Shown here in pieces: positions 6,980 through 14,604 of a DNA stretch of 48,609 nt. Both the position numbers and the translations under genes were made by a program. The DNA comes from Desulfococcaceae bacterium. GTDB taxonomy: Bacteria; Desulfobacterota; Desulfobacteria; Desulfobacterales; Desulfosalsimonadaceae. The notes under the pieces were generated by a model. That model searched no databases. It had not been told where the DNA came from and saw only the letters and a program-made list of their open reading frames with translations. The DNA lies in contig JAQYVU010000026.1 in the NCBI GenBank assembly GCA_030145385.1, forward strand, positions 1 to 48,609, read 5' to 3'. Each line of letters opens with the position of its first letter. The first letter of the stretch is position 1.

Positions 6980-8632
6980 ATGAGATTTTCAAAAAACAAT
7001 GATGCACTTGGAACAACCAACCGTGGTAATCCTTGCGAATCCAGTCTTTGCACACTTTGCCGGGCAGATTGTAAAGGTAAATGCGAAACATGGCTGTCCA
7101 GCCTGGTAGGCCGTAAACTGCTATACCCGAGAGACTTCGGAATGGTAACCGCCGGCGCCAATAATACAACCCATGTTGGCTGTTCCTATAATAACCTTAG
7201 AATCCAGGGATATGCTTACGGTTCGAACGGCCTGGGCAAAGGATTAACCAATGATCCGGATGACTGTATCTTTCCGAATGTCAGCCTGGAAACCGAGTTT
7301 GGCAATGAAATAAAAACCAAAGCCCGCATTCCGCTGATGACCGGTGCTCTGGGTTCTACCTTTATTGCAGCCAAATACTGGGATTCTTTTTCTATCGGCG
7401 GCGCTCTGTGCGGCATTCCGGTGGTTATCGGCGAAAACGTGGTTGGCGTTGACCGCGAATCCAAGATCGGTTCCGGAAAAAACAAAAAAGGTAAAATCAA
7501 GAGCGCACCGGAACTTGAAAGACGTATTGACGGCTATCTCCGATATTATGACGGATACGGCGCCATCATCGTTCAGCTCAACGTTGAAGATACCCGTAAC
7601 GGCGTTGCGGAATTTGTTGTTGAAAAATACGGCAACAAATGCATCATCGAACTCAAGTGGGGCCAGGGCGCCAAGGACATCGGCGGTGAAATCCAGGTAA
7701 CCAGCCTTGATTATGCGCTTTTCCTCAAAGATCGCGGCTATGTTGTTGATCCGGATCCAAGACTGCCGGAAGTACAAACAGCGTTTAAAGAAGGCGCCAT
7801 CAAATCATTTGCCCGCCACAGTCGCCTGGGCGGAACCAACCTGGATACCGTTGATCAGGTCCGTGAAGATTTCATGAGCAGCGTGGATTACCTGCGCAAA
7901 ATCGGTTTCAAACGAGTTACATTAAAGACCGGTTCCTACGGCATGGAAGAACTGGCCATGGCCATTAAATTCGCAACAGATGCAAAACTCGACCTGCTCA
8001 CCATTGACGGTTCCGGCGGCGGTACCGGCATGAGTCCCTGGAACATGATGCAGAGCTGGGGGGTTCCTTCAATCAACCTGCATGCAAAAGCCCATGAATA
8101 CGCCAGCATCCTGGCTGCCAAAGGCGAAAAAGTTGTGGATATGTCTTTTGCCGGCGGTTTTGCTCTTGAAGACAGTATATTTAAAGCCGTTGCCCTGGGC
8201 GCGCCTTACACCAAGCTGGTATGTATGGGCCGCGCAATCATGATTCCGGGTTATCTTGGATCCAATATTGAAGGCGCACTGCATCCGGACAGAAAAGAAA
8301 AACTTTGCGGAAACTGGGATACCCTGCCGAAAACAGTCAGCGACATCGGCGGCAGCGCTGAAGAAATTTTTGCTGCTTACTTTGACCTTGAGAAAAAAAT
8401 CGGCAAAAAAGAAATGAAAAACATTCCTTACGGCGCAATTGCATTCTACACCATGGCTGACAAACTGGCCTGCGGCCTGCAGCAGCTCATGGCCGGTGCC
8501 AGAAAATTCAACTTAAACCAGATTGAACGTACGGATCTTTTCGCTGGCAACCGCGAAACCGCAGCAGAAACCGGCATTGCCCATGTTTCTGATTACAACG
8601 ATGAGACCGCGCAGAAAATCCTGAACTCATAG
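6980..8632 (+). CDS. Stand-alone FMN-binding glutamate synthase domain protein
   Basis: About 550 residues corresponding to the central/FMN synthase domain of glutamate synthase, without the N-terminal glutaminase domain. The barrel is recognisable by KARIPLMTGALGST, IVQLNVEDTRNGVAEF, ELKWGQGAKDIGGEI, RHSRLGGTNLDTVDQV, LLTIDGSGGGTGMSPW (FMN/phosphate loop) and DMSFAGGFALEDS. A cysteine-rich segment at the N terminus (CESSLCTLCRADCKGKC, residues about 19-35) probably binds an Fe-S cluster. ATG 6980 has AGGGAG 6 bases upstream; an in-frame ATG at 6932 with AAGGA is an alternative adding 16 residues. The glutaminase activity or ammonia source must come from elsewhere. The leader indicates ANTAR-controlled antitermination. 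Confidence 0.85.
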   Translation: MRFSKNNDALGTTNRGNPCESSLCTLCRADCKGKCETWLSSLVGRKLLYPRDFGMVTAGANNTTHVGCSYNNLRIQGYAYGSNGLGKGLTNDPDDCIFPNVSLETEFGNEIKTKARIPLMTGALGSTFIAAKYWDSFSIGGALCGIPVVIGENVVGVDRESKIGSGKNKKGKIKSAPELERRIDGYLRYYDGYGAIIVQLNVEDTRNGVAEFVVEKYGNKCIIELKWGQGAKDIGGEIQVTSLDYALFLKDRGYVVDPDPRLPEVQTAFKEGAIKSFARHSRLGGTNLDTVDQVREDFMSSVDYLRKIGFKRVTLKTGSYGMEELAMAIKFATDAKLDLLTIDGSGGGTGMSPWNMMQSWGVPSINLHAKAHEYASILAAKGEKVVDMSFAGGFALEDSIFKAVALGAPYTKLVCMGRAIMIPGYLGSNIEGALHPDRKEKLCGNWDTLPKTVSDIGGSAEEIFAAYFDLEKKIGKKEMKNIPYGAIAFYTMADKLACGLQQLMAGARKFNLNQIERTDLFAGNRETAAETGIAHVSDYNDETAQKILNS

Positions 8633-8634
8633 GC

Positions 8635-8742
8635 GCAAGCCTGACTTTGCCCACTGGCGGCGTTATTCAACCCTCGAAGTAGCCCAGCTACGTCGTCGGG
8701 TTGAAATGCCTTGCCAGTGAACAAATCAGACTCACGTTAAGT
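8635..8742. repeat. Long palindromic repeat, family B copy (after the glutamate synthase gene)
   Basis: An imperfect hairpin of about 105 bases right after the stop codon. Nested arms: CTGACTTTG/CAAATCAG, CACTGGC/GCCAGTG, and TCAACCCTCGAAGTAGC pairing with GCTACGTCGTCGGGTTGA across a CCA loop. It shares the AAATGCCTTGC word and layout with elements at 33893 and 46168. It may be a non-autonomous mobile palindrome or act in transcript ending. Confidence 0.65.
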
Positions 8743-8750
8743 TCACATAA

Positions 8751-8782
8751 AAGAGCCCTTTCAGCATACTGAAAGGGCTCTT
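8751..8782 (+). terminator. Strong (probably bidirectional) intrinsic terminator
   Basis: A perfect 14-bp stem AAGAGCCCTTTCAG / CTGAAAGGGCTCTT with a 4-base CATA loop; CCTTTTGTT follows on the plus strand and TTTTATG on the minus strand. It separates the plus-strand synthase gene from the convergent minus-strand gene ending at 8846 and can serve both. Confidence 0.85.
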
Positions 8783-8845
8783 CCTTTTGTTACTTATTTT
8801 TTTACTTATAGGTCTACTTTTTTAATCTTAATACCACCTCTGGAT

Positions 8846-9118
8846 TTATACATCCATTTGAAACTCACTTTTTTTAATGAGTTTCAATTCAGCATCATTC
8901 TCCTCGAATGTTGCCATCCAAGGGGAATCCCCATCCTCCTGAACACATTCCAATTCATATGCTTTTCTTGGGTTGGAATATATCTCGACAATAAAAGCAG
9001 TATCGCCAATCTTTGGTAATCTGAATCCAAAGACCACATCTTCCTTTTTAAAGGTACAATTGAGTTTTATAATTTCTACAAGATCATATTGTCCAAACAT
9101 ATTTCCCAATTTCACCAT
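8846..9118 (-). CDS. Small DUF4926-like protein
   Basis: A 90-residue protein starting at ATG 9118 (a TTG one codon upstream also opens the frame). Its core YDLVEIIKL...KIGDTAFIVEIYSNPRKAYELECVQEDGDS resembles DUF4926 proteins, small beta-barrel-like proteins with a Y-D-V-V...GD-x-G-x-I-V-x-V-Y...A-Y-E-V-E-F pattern that often occur near toxin-antitoxin or methyltransferase genes. No function is known to me. It lies 30 bases downstream of the KaiC-XRE-cupin gene on the same strand and may share its transcript. No strong Shine-Dalgarno is visible. Confidence 0.6.
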   Translation of the reverse strand: MVKLGNMFGQYDLVEIIKLNCTFKKEDVVFGFRLPKIGDTAFIVEIYSNPRKAYELECVQEDGDSPWMATFEENDAELKLIKKSEFQMDV

Positions 9119-9151
9119 CAAGTCATTATGATTCTGGACTTCCCGGATTCA

Positions 9152-10444
9152 TCATTTCACCTTAAGCCATAAGAGCTTAACCATCTCCGGCCCCGTGTTC
9201 ACCCATTGTGACGGAATTACGGTCTTAAGATAAATCGTATCCCCGGCTTCCAGGTTATAGGTTTCATTCTGACTGACCATCTTTAAAGATCCGGACAGCA
9301 CATAACCGGTTTCCTCACCCTTATGAACAAAAAAATGAGCCGGCAATTTTTTTTCCGGCAAAATCTGGATAAGATAAAGCTCCGCTTTTCCATCAAGATC
9401 CGGCGGGGTCAGCTGCTGGGCATAGATACTGTCTTTGGGCATATCCGCCATACTGATCTTAACACCGTTTCCCTTTGGAAAAACGGTTTTAACCGGCAAT
9501 GTTTTATCCTGAAAAAAAGACCCCACTTCAACGGAAAGATTTTCCGCAATCTTATACAGTGCCGGCAAAGACGGATAAATCAGATTGCTCTCAATTTGTG
9601 AAATATTGCTCGGGGTCACCCCGATTGATTTGGACAATTCCTTTTGAGACATCCCCTGTTTTTTTCTGATTTTTTTGATGCGCGATCCCAGATCATGCTG
9701 GGCTTTTGCTTTGCCGTCACCTTCCAGGAGAATTTCCTCTCCGTCATAAGCATAATAAAAAGGTTCGCTCAAGGCCTTGGGAGTACGTTTTTCAGCTTTT
9801 AAAATCTTGATGGCAGACTTGCCGCGTTTGATTGAAAGATCAATGGCGACCTGGGCAATCTGGTTGATGTGCGCTTTTAATTTATTCGAATGCGCGCCTT
9901 TTTCAATAATCCAGTATGCGATGGTGTCCAGTTCATATAGTTTCGGACAGGATCGGGAATAAAATCGCAAGATATGCTCTTCTCCTTCCCATAAATCCTG
10001 CATGCCGGTCAGACTCTCAATGACAAACCGCACATCACCGGTGAGCGTCTTATGCAGCCCGTAAATTGCATCGGCCACGGCTTCCGGTTTCCAGGGTTCG
10101 GTTACCTTAATCACCTGGTAAGGCCATTGCGCCCCGTCTTTTTCATAAAACTTATTAAAAACTTCCGCCTTATCCCCTTTACCGTTGGTAAAACAGTCTA
10201 AAATGGTCAATTGCTGATTTTCAGCCAGGGAACCGAGCTTTTCAATTAAATTTTTCGGCGACCGGTCGAATGTCACATAAATAATTGGTTTCTTCTGCTT
10301 CTGGGACTCTTTAATAAATTTCATGCAGAATGCAGATGCCAGACTCCCGGCATCATCATACCAGATAACATTGTCACCGATATATAACCCGCTTAAAAGC
10401 TGATCCAGCCCTACGATTCCTGAAGATACGCGTTTTTTTCTCAT
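9152..10444 (-). CDS. Degenerate KaiC/RadA-like ATPase fused to XRE helix-turn-helix and cupin
   Basis: A 430-residue three-part regulator. Residues 1-about 225 look like a KaiC/RAD55 RecA-fold domain: SSGIVGLDQLLSGLYIGDNVIWY, IIYVTFDRSP, VRFVIESLTGM. The Walker A loop is lost: at the place of GxxGSGKTT it reads DDAGSLASA, lacking the essential lysine and threonine, so ATP hydrolysis is unlikely. Residues about 250-306 are an XRE/Cro-type helix-turn-helix (LGSRIKKIRKKQGMSQKELSKSIGVTPSNISQIE), and about 355-428 a cupin sensor barrel (KLPAHFFVHKGEETGYVLSGS...LEAGDTIYL). The last two domains form the usual XRE-cupin regulator; the N-terminal fusion is the unusual part. It faces the deoxyribosyltransferase-like gene and has its own promoter. 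Confidence 0.82.
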   Translation of the reverse strand: MRKKRVSSGIVGLDQLLSGLYIGDNVIWYDDAGSLASAFCMKFIKESQKQKKPIIYVTFDRSPKNLIEKLGSLAENQQLTILDCFTNGKGDKAEVFNKFYEKDGAQWPYQVIKVTEPWKPEAVADAIYGLHKTLTGDVRFVIESLTGMQDLWEGEEHILRFYSRSCPKLYELDTIAYWIIEKGAHSNKLKAHINQIAQVAIDLSIKRGKSAIKILKAEKRTPKALSEPFYYAYDGEEILLEGDGKAKAQHDLGSRIKKIRKKQGMSQKELSKSIGVTPSNISQIESNLIYPSLPALYKIAENLSVEVGSFFQDKTLPVKTVFPKGNGVKISMADMPKDSIYAQQLTPPDLDGKAELYLIQILPEKKLPAHFFVHKGEETGYVLSGSLKMVSQNETYNLEAGDTIYLKTVIPSQWVNTGPEMVKLLWLKVK

Positions 10445-10497
10445 CGATATAAATTTTCCTTAAAACATTTCATATTAATTTTTTACATTCTTTGAGC

Positions 10498-10526
10498 ATT
10501 GCATAAACAGATAACTCATCTGTCAA
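10498..10526 (-). promoter_or_regulatory. Probable promoter of the KaiC-XRE-cupin gene
   Basis: On the minus strand TTGACA (10526-10521), a 17-base spacer and TGCAAT (10503-10498), about 45-50 bases before the start codon at 10444. The -35 is consensus; the -10 is a moderate match. Confidence 0.5.
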
Positions 10527-10664
10527 AATTAAGTTAAACTAAAATTAGAGGAATCTTTTGGCTGTGTCAACTGCAACAATTCCAAAAAAACATTAACTTA
10601 TACAATTTTGTTATATTTATCTGAATTGAACATTAAATATTTTTATTAACCGATAATAATCAAA

Positions 10665-10694
10665 TTGAAATATGGATCAATATATATGTATAAT
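10665..10694 (+). promoter_or_regulatory. Probable promoter of the deoxyribosyltransferase-like gene
   Basis: TTGAAA (10665-10670), an 18-base spacer, and a consensus TATAAT (10689-10694), about 42 bases upstream of the ATG at 10737. Confidence 0.5.
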
Positions 10695-10736
10695 TAGAGA
10701 ATTTTAAGACATAATGCGTTTAAACAGGAGATCAAA

Positions 10737-11429
10737 ATGGAATCAGACATGACCAGAATCGTATATTGCTCCGGCCCGCTGTTCAGCCCGGAAGAAATCG
10801 GTTCCATGACCGCTATTTCAACTGTAATTGAAAATGCCGGATTTCAGACTTTTCTGCCACACAGAGACGGCCTGGAAGCCTATATCCTGAAACTCGTCAA
10901 CTCTCCTGTAAATATCAATGTTTTTAAATCAAGAGATATGATTGAACGGGCGGTTTTTGCATTAGATGTATTTCAGGTCGTGGAACGGTGTGATGATTTT
11001 GTTTTTAACATGAATGGCCGGGTGCCGGATGAAGGCGGGGTCGCGGAAGCAGCCATTGCTTTTGCTGCGGGAAAACCGGTGATTATCTATAAAAATGATT
11101 ACCGGAGCGTGTTTAACGGATGCGACAATTCCATGGTCAGCGGTTTGACCTTTTTACCCAAAATTAATCATATCAATAAAATCCCGGGCGCATTAAAAAA
11201 AGCAGCCGACAAACTGAACAAACAGGGACCGTGCCCGTATAACGGAGAAAATATTCCGCCGGCCATGCGAAAGACGATTAAACTGGGAAGGCGCATCTGG
11301 CAAATGATGAATACACTAAAGATGAAAAACAGCACGGCCCTGTCAGCCGATACCCTGATAGACAAGATTGCCGATATTTGCATTAACGATAAACAAATAC
11401 AACCGGATCATGAATGCGATCCTGATTGA
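10737..11429 (+). CDS. Nucleoside 2-deoxyribosyltransferase family protein
   Basis: A 230-residue protein; AGGAG precedes the ATG by about 8 bases. The first 140 residues carry the family pattern: IVYCSGPLFSPEE (nucleotide-binding first strand), GFQTFLPHRDG, a DDFVFNMNGRVPDEGGVAEAAIAFAAGKPVIIY segment in which the glutamates near GGVAEAA would supply the catalytic residue, then DNSMV. Such enzymes swap or hydrolyse the sugar of (deoxy)nucleosides in salvage. Residues about 150-230 form a helical, partly basic tail not needed for the fold. Its neighbour is a divergent regulator that may control it. Substrate cannot be told from the sequence. Confidence 0.78.
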   Translation: MESDMTRIVYCSGPLFSPEEIGSMTAISTVIENAGFQTFLPHRDGLEAYILKLVNSPVNINVFKSRDMIERAVFALDVFQVVERCDDFVFNMNGRVPDEGGVAEAAIAFAAGKPVIIYKNDYRSVFNGCDNSMVSGLTFLPKINHINKIPGALKKAADKLNKQGPCPYNGENIPPAMRKTIKLGRRIWQMMNTLKMKNSTALSADTLIDKIADICINDKQIQPDHECDPD

Positions 11430-11458
11430 GCCGGTGATTTCCGGCCGAATCAACCGGA

Positions 11459-11689
11459 TTATTCCATATTACTATCTACCGTCTTTAAATTTTTTTGATC
11501 TTTTAAGACTGAACGGATACCGTTAAAATATGTTACACCAACAAAAAACCACATCACACATAAGCCGATAACACCCTTTATTTCCTCTCTGGGAAACGGC
11601 TCCCATACATGAGTCTCCCACATAAAAAAAGTTATGATCGGAGTGGGGACGATAAAAAGTAAAAATGGAATCCAATATTTTAATTTCAT
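11459..11689 (-). CDS. Small membrane protein with two transmembrane helices
   Basis: A 76-residue protein with a GAAGGA Shine-Dalgarno upstream of the ATG at 11689. Two hydrophobic segments (residues about 5-23, WIPFLLFIVPTPIITFFMW; about 38-58, VIGLCVMWFFVGVTYF) are followed by a charged cytoplasmic-looking tail. It sits 34 bases after the transporter's binding-protein gene on the same strand and so is probably the last gene of that operon. Its length and two-helix layout recall small membrane subunits of other transporters, but I recognise no family. Confidence 0.6.
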   Translation of the reverse strand: MKLKYWIPFLLFIVPTPIITFFMWETHVWEPFPREEIKGVIGLCVMWFFVGVTYFNGIRSVLKDQKNLKTVDSNME

Positions 11690-11723
11690 AAATAGTCCTT
11701 CAACATCTTATTCGATTCAAATC

Positions 11724-13565
11724 CTAAGGATGACCATCCTTGAACCACATGGGATGGGAAAAAAAATACCCTTCTCCGTATTTTTTATACAGATCAACAT
11801 TAAAGCCCTGAAAGTTTTTATTGGTCGCCATGATAGCGTTGGGATAAAACAGCCAGATGTCCTCATAATTATCATAAAGCGCTTTTTCCAGATCAAAATA
11901 AATCTGCTTTCTTTTTTCCACATCGACTTCTTTCCGGCCCGCTTCAATCAATTCGACGGCTTGTTCATTATGGCTCCTCCCGTTATTGAAAAAGCTGTCC
12001 GGCTTATACAATAACGATGCAATATGGTCCGGTTCCTGAACCATCGGGTAGATACTTCCGACAAGATCAAAATCCAGCTTCTGAAACGGCTCTGCCATGC
12101 CGGTGATGCCCAGAAATACGGGTTTCCATGTAATGCCAACATTTTCAAGCATACCCATAATGGCCTTTGAAAACGTCTGGGCTTCGGGAATATTCAATGA
12201 AAAGCCTTTGAGCATTAACCCGTTCGGGTAACCCGCTTCAGCGAGCAGCTTTTTTGCTAATTGCGGATCATATTCAACGGGTTTTAAATCCGGATTATGT
12301 GCCCAGTGATCCTCCGGATAAATGCAACTGGCAATTCGCGCCTGGCCGAACTGGGTCCCAAAAACAAGCGCCTTACGGTCGATGGCATGAGAGATCGCCT
12401 TTCTAACACGAATATCCTGACACGGTCCTTTGGCATGATTTAAGGTCATGTACACCAGCATATTAAACGGATACACATTCACATCAATTTTGGGATCTTT
12501 TTCAACCACCCTGAACTGACGTGCATTGAGAATAATAAAATCAAGCTTTCCGGCTTTTAAATTCGCCAGACGAACAGACGGATCCGGAATCACGGTCACT
12601 CTCAGCCCGTCAAAATAAGGCATATCCGAATGATCAATACTTTTGCCAAACCACCAGTTCGGATTTCTCTTTAATTGAATGTAATTGCCGTGACTGGCGG
12701 CTTCAAGCGTATACTGCCCCGTGCCGACCGGATAACTGTCCAGCGGCCGGGCATCGTCCGCCAGTTCTTTGACCGCTTTTTCTCTTGCTTCAAGCCCCTT
12801 TAAGTAAGCCTTGGCCTGCTGAACCTTTTTCTGTGCCGCATCAACAGACGAAGGACCGTTAGCCCCGGCTTTATCTTCATTCTCTCTTGCTTTTGTAAGT
12901 TTTCGTTTTGCCGGCACAATCAGCCGCTGCAGCCGTTTGGCCTCGGAAATAGCGCTGTCACCCATCAGGGCTTCTTTTGAAATCATAAAACCCGGAACAC
13001 TGGCCATGGTTCCTAAAAAAGCCCCCCACGGCCTTTTAAAATGCCACTTAACAGTATATTCACCAATGATTTCAATCGATTCCAGCGGCTCAAGCCACGT
13101 CCGTGTCCAGGCCCGGTTCTGTTTATCTAAAATCCATTCCATCTGGTATTTCAGGCTTTCGGCATTAAACAGTGAACCATCATGAAAATGTACGCCCTGT
13201 CTTAACTTCATCAACACCGTCACGTCATCCAGATACGCCCAGGATTCCGCCAGCCAGGGAATTGTCGGCTGCTGACGGGCGTCAAAGTTAATTAATTTTT
13301 CATACATGAAACTCATGGAAAACCAGTCCAGCACAGGGAAATGATTTGGATTCATCAGTCCGATGTAGACCGGCGCGGCAGCTCGCGCTATCCCTCCCCG
13401 AACCGGTGGTGTCGGCCAGTATTCTTCTCCCCAGACCTGCCAGCCATCCGGATCGACTTTTGATTCTGCTTCCGCCCATACGGATGAGCAGAATACAAGA
13501 GCCAGCAGCAAAGCAAAAACCTTGTAATTTATGACAATTCTATATCCGTCAGCTTTTTTTCTCAT
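11724..13565 (-). CDS. Peptide/nickel-type ABC transporter substrate-binding protein with coiled-coil insert
   Basis: A 613-residue periplasmic binding protein of solute-binding family 5 (DppA/OppA/NikA type). A signal peptide spans residues about 1-32 (KVFALLLALVFCSSVWAEA). Family features: YEKLINFDARQQPTIPWLAESW (about 88-109), LRQGVHFHDGSLFNAESL (about 121-138), YPVGTGQYTLE (about 278-288), RNPNWW, and VRKAISHAIDR further on. Between ISKEAL (about 200) and YPVGTGQY there are about 65 extra charged heptad-like residues (AKRLQRLIVPAKRKLTKA...VQQAKAYLKGLEAREKA) predicted to form a coiled coil, absent from usual family members. It is in one operon with two permease and two ATPase genes upstream. 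The ligand is unknown; the aromatic-rich N terminus is not diagnostic. Confidence 0.88.
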   Translation of the reverse strand: MRKKADGYRIVINYKVFALLLALVFCSSVWAEAESKVDPDGWQVWGEEYWPTPPVRGGIARAAAPVYIGLMNPNHFPVLDWFSMSFMYEKLINFDARQQPTIPWLAESWAYLDDVTVLMKLRQGVHFHDGSLFNAESLKYQMEWILDKQNRAWTRTWLEPLESIEIIGEYTVKWHFKRPWGAFLGTMASVPGFMISKEALMGDSAISEAKRLQRLIVPAKRKLTKARENEDKAGANGPSSVDAAQKKVQQAKAYLKGLEAREKAVKELADDARPLDSYPVGTGQYTLEAASHGNYIQLKRNPNWWFGKSIDHSDMPYFDGLRVTVIPDPSVRLANLKAGKLDFIILNARQFRVVEKDPKIDVNVYPFNMLVYMTLNHAKGPCQDIRVRKAISHAIDRKALVFGTQFGQARIASCIYPEDHWAHNPDLKPVEYDPQLAKKLLAEAGYPNGLMLKGFSLNIPEAQTFSKAIMGMLENVGITWKPVFLGITGMAEPFQKLDFDLVGSIYPMVQEPDHIASLLYKPDSFFNNGRSHNEQAVELIEAGRKEVDVEKRKQIYFDLEKALYDNYEDIWLFYPNAIMATNKNFQGFNVDLYKKYGEGYFFSHPMWFKDGHP

Positions 13566-13611
13566 ACACGCTCCCGTATGGTTTGATTATTTTTTATGAA
13601 CTTATTTCCGG

Positions 13612-14604
13612 TCAAATATTATGACAAGCCGCCCAGTGGCCGGCATCTCCCTGCTCGAGTAATAATGGCGGCCTTTCCTGACAGATCGGAATTGCACGGG
13701 GGCATCGGGGATGGAACTTACATCCTTCGGGTGGATTCATCAGGCTCGGCACTTCCCCTTTGATCACGAACTGTTCTCTTTTTGCTTCCACCTCCGGATC
13801 CGGAATCGGAACCGCCGATAACAGCCCCCGGGTATAAGGATGCTTAGGGTATTTATAGAGATCCGCCCGGCTGGCCACTTCAACAATATTACCCAGATAC
13901 ATGACGGCAATACGATCGCTGATATGCCTGACCACGGCCAGATCATGGGCAATAAACAGATAAGTCAAACCGAATTCTTCCTGGAGTTCTTCCAGCAGGT
14001 TAATTATCTGGGCCTGGATGGATACGTCCAAAGCAGATACCGGCTCATCACAGACAATAAATTCTGGCTTTAATGAAATGGCACGGGCAATGCCGACCCG
14101 CTGACGTTGACCGCCGGAAAATTCATGGGGGTACCGGTCTCCCATACCGGGATTTAATCCCACAATTTCAAGCAGATGATCAATTTTATCCAGGTATTCG
14201 CCCTTGCCGGTAGTCATCCGGTGAATAATAAGCGGCTGTCCGACAATTTCACGAACTGTCATCCGGGGGTTTAAAGATCCAAACGGATCCTGGAAAATAA
14301 CCTGCATCTGTCTTTTTAATGCCTGATTCTCTTTTTTCCTTAGATGCGTTATGTCTTTTCCGTCAAACTTAATCGTTCCTCGGGTTGCTTGCTCAAGGTT
14401 CAGGATAAGCCTTCCCGTGGTGGTTTTGCCGCACCCGCTTTCCCCGACCAGGCCAAGGGTCTCCCCTCTTTTTATATGGAAACTGACACGATCGACCGCT
14501 TTTATGTCCCCGAGTTTTCTTTTAAAAATAAACCCGCCGTGGACAGGAAAAAATTTCGAGACCCCATTAACTTCAAGCAAATTGTTATTTTCTTTATTTG
14601 ACAT
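13612..14604 (-). CDS. Peptide/nickel ABC transporter ATPase (DppF/OppF type)
   Basis: About 330 residues with Walker A GESGCGKTTTGR, Q-loop VIFQDPFGSLNPRMTV, signature SGGQRQRVGIARA, Walker B FIVCDEPVSALD and H-loop FIAHDLAVVRH. The C-terminal extension with CKFHPRCPRAIPIC cysteines is typical of the oligopeptide ATPases. The start is taken at ATG 14604, which overlaps the last 11 bases of the preceding ATPase gene (its TAA is at 14596-14594), indicating translational coupling; an upstream in-frame ATG at 14631 lies inside that gene. It powers import together with the partner ATPase and two permeases. Confidence 0.93.
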   Translation of the reverse strand: MSNKENNNLLEVNGVSKFFPVHGGFIFKRKLGDIKAVDRVSFHIKRGETLGLVGESGCGKTTTGRLILNLEQATRGTIKFDGKDITHLRKKENQALKRQMQVIFQDPFGSLNPRMTVREIVGQPLIIHRMTTGKGEYLDKIDHLLEIVGLNPGMGDRYPHEFSGGQRQRVGIARAISLKPEFIVCDEPVSALDVSIQAQIINLLEELQEEFGLTYLFIAHDLAVVRHISDRIAVMYLGNIVEVASRADLYKYPKHPYTRGLLSAVPIPDPEVEAKREQFVIKGEVPSLMNPPEGCKFHPRCPRAIPICQERPPLLLEQGDAGHWAACHNI

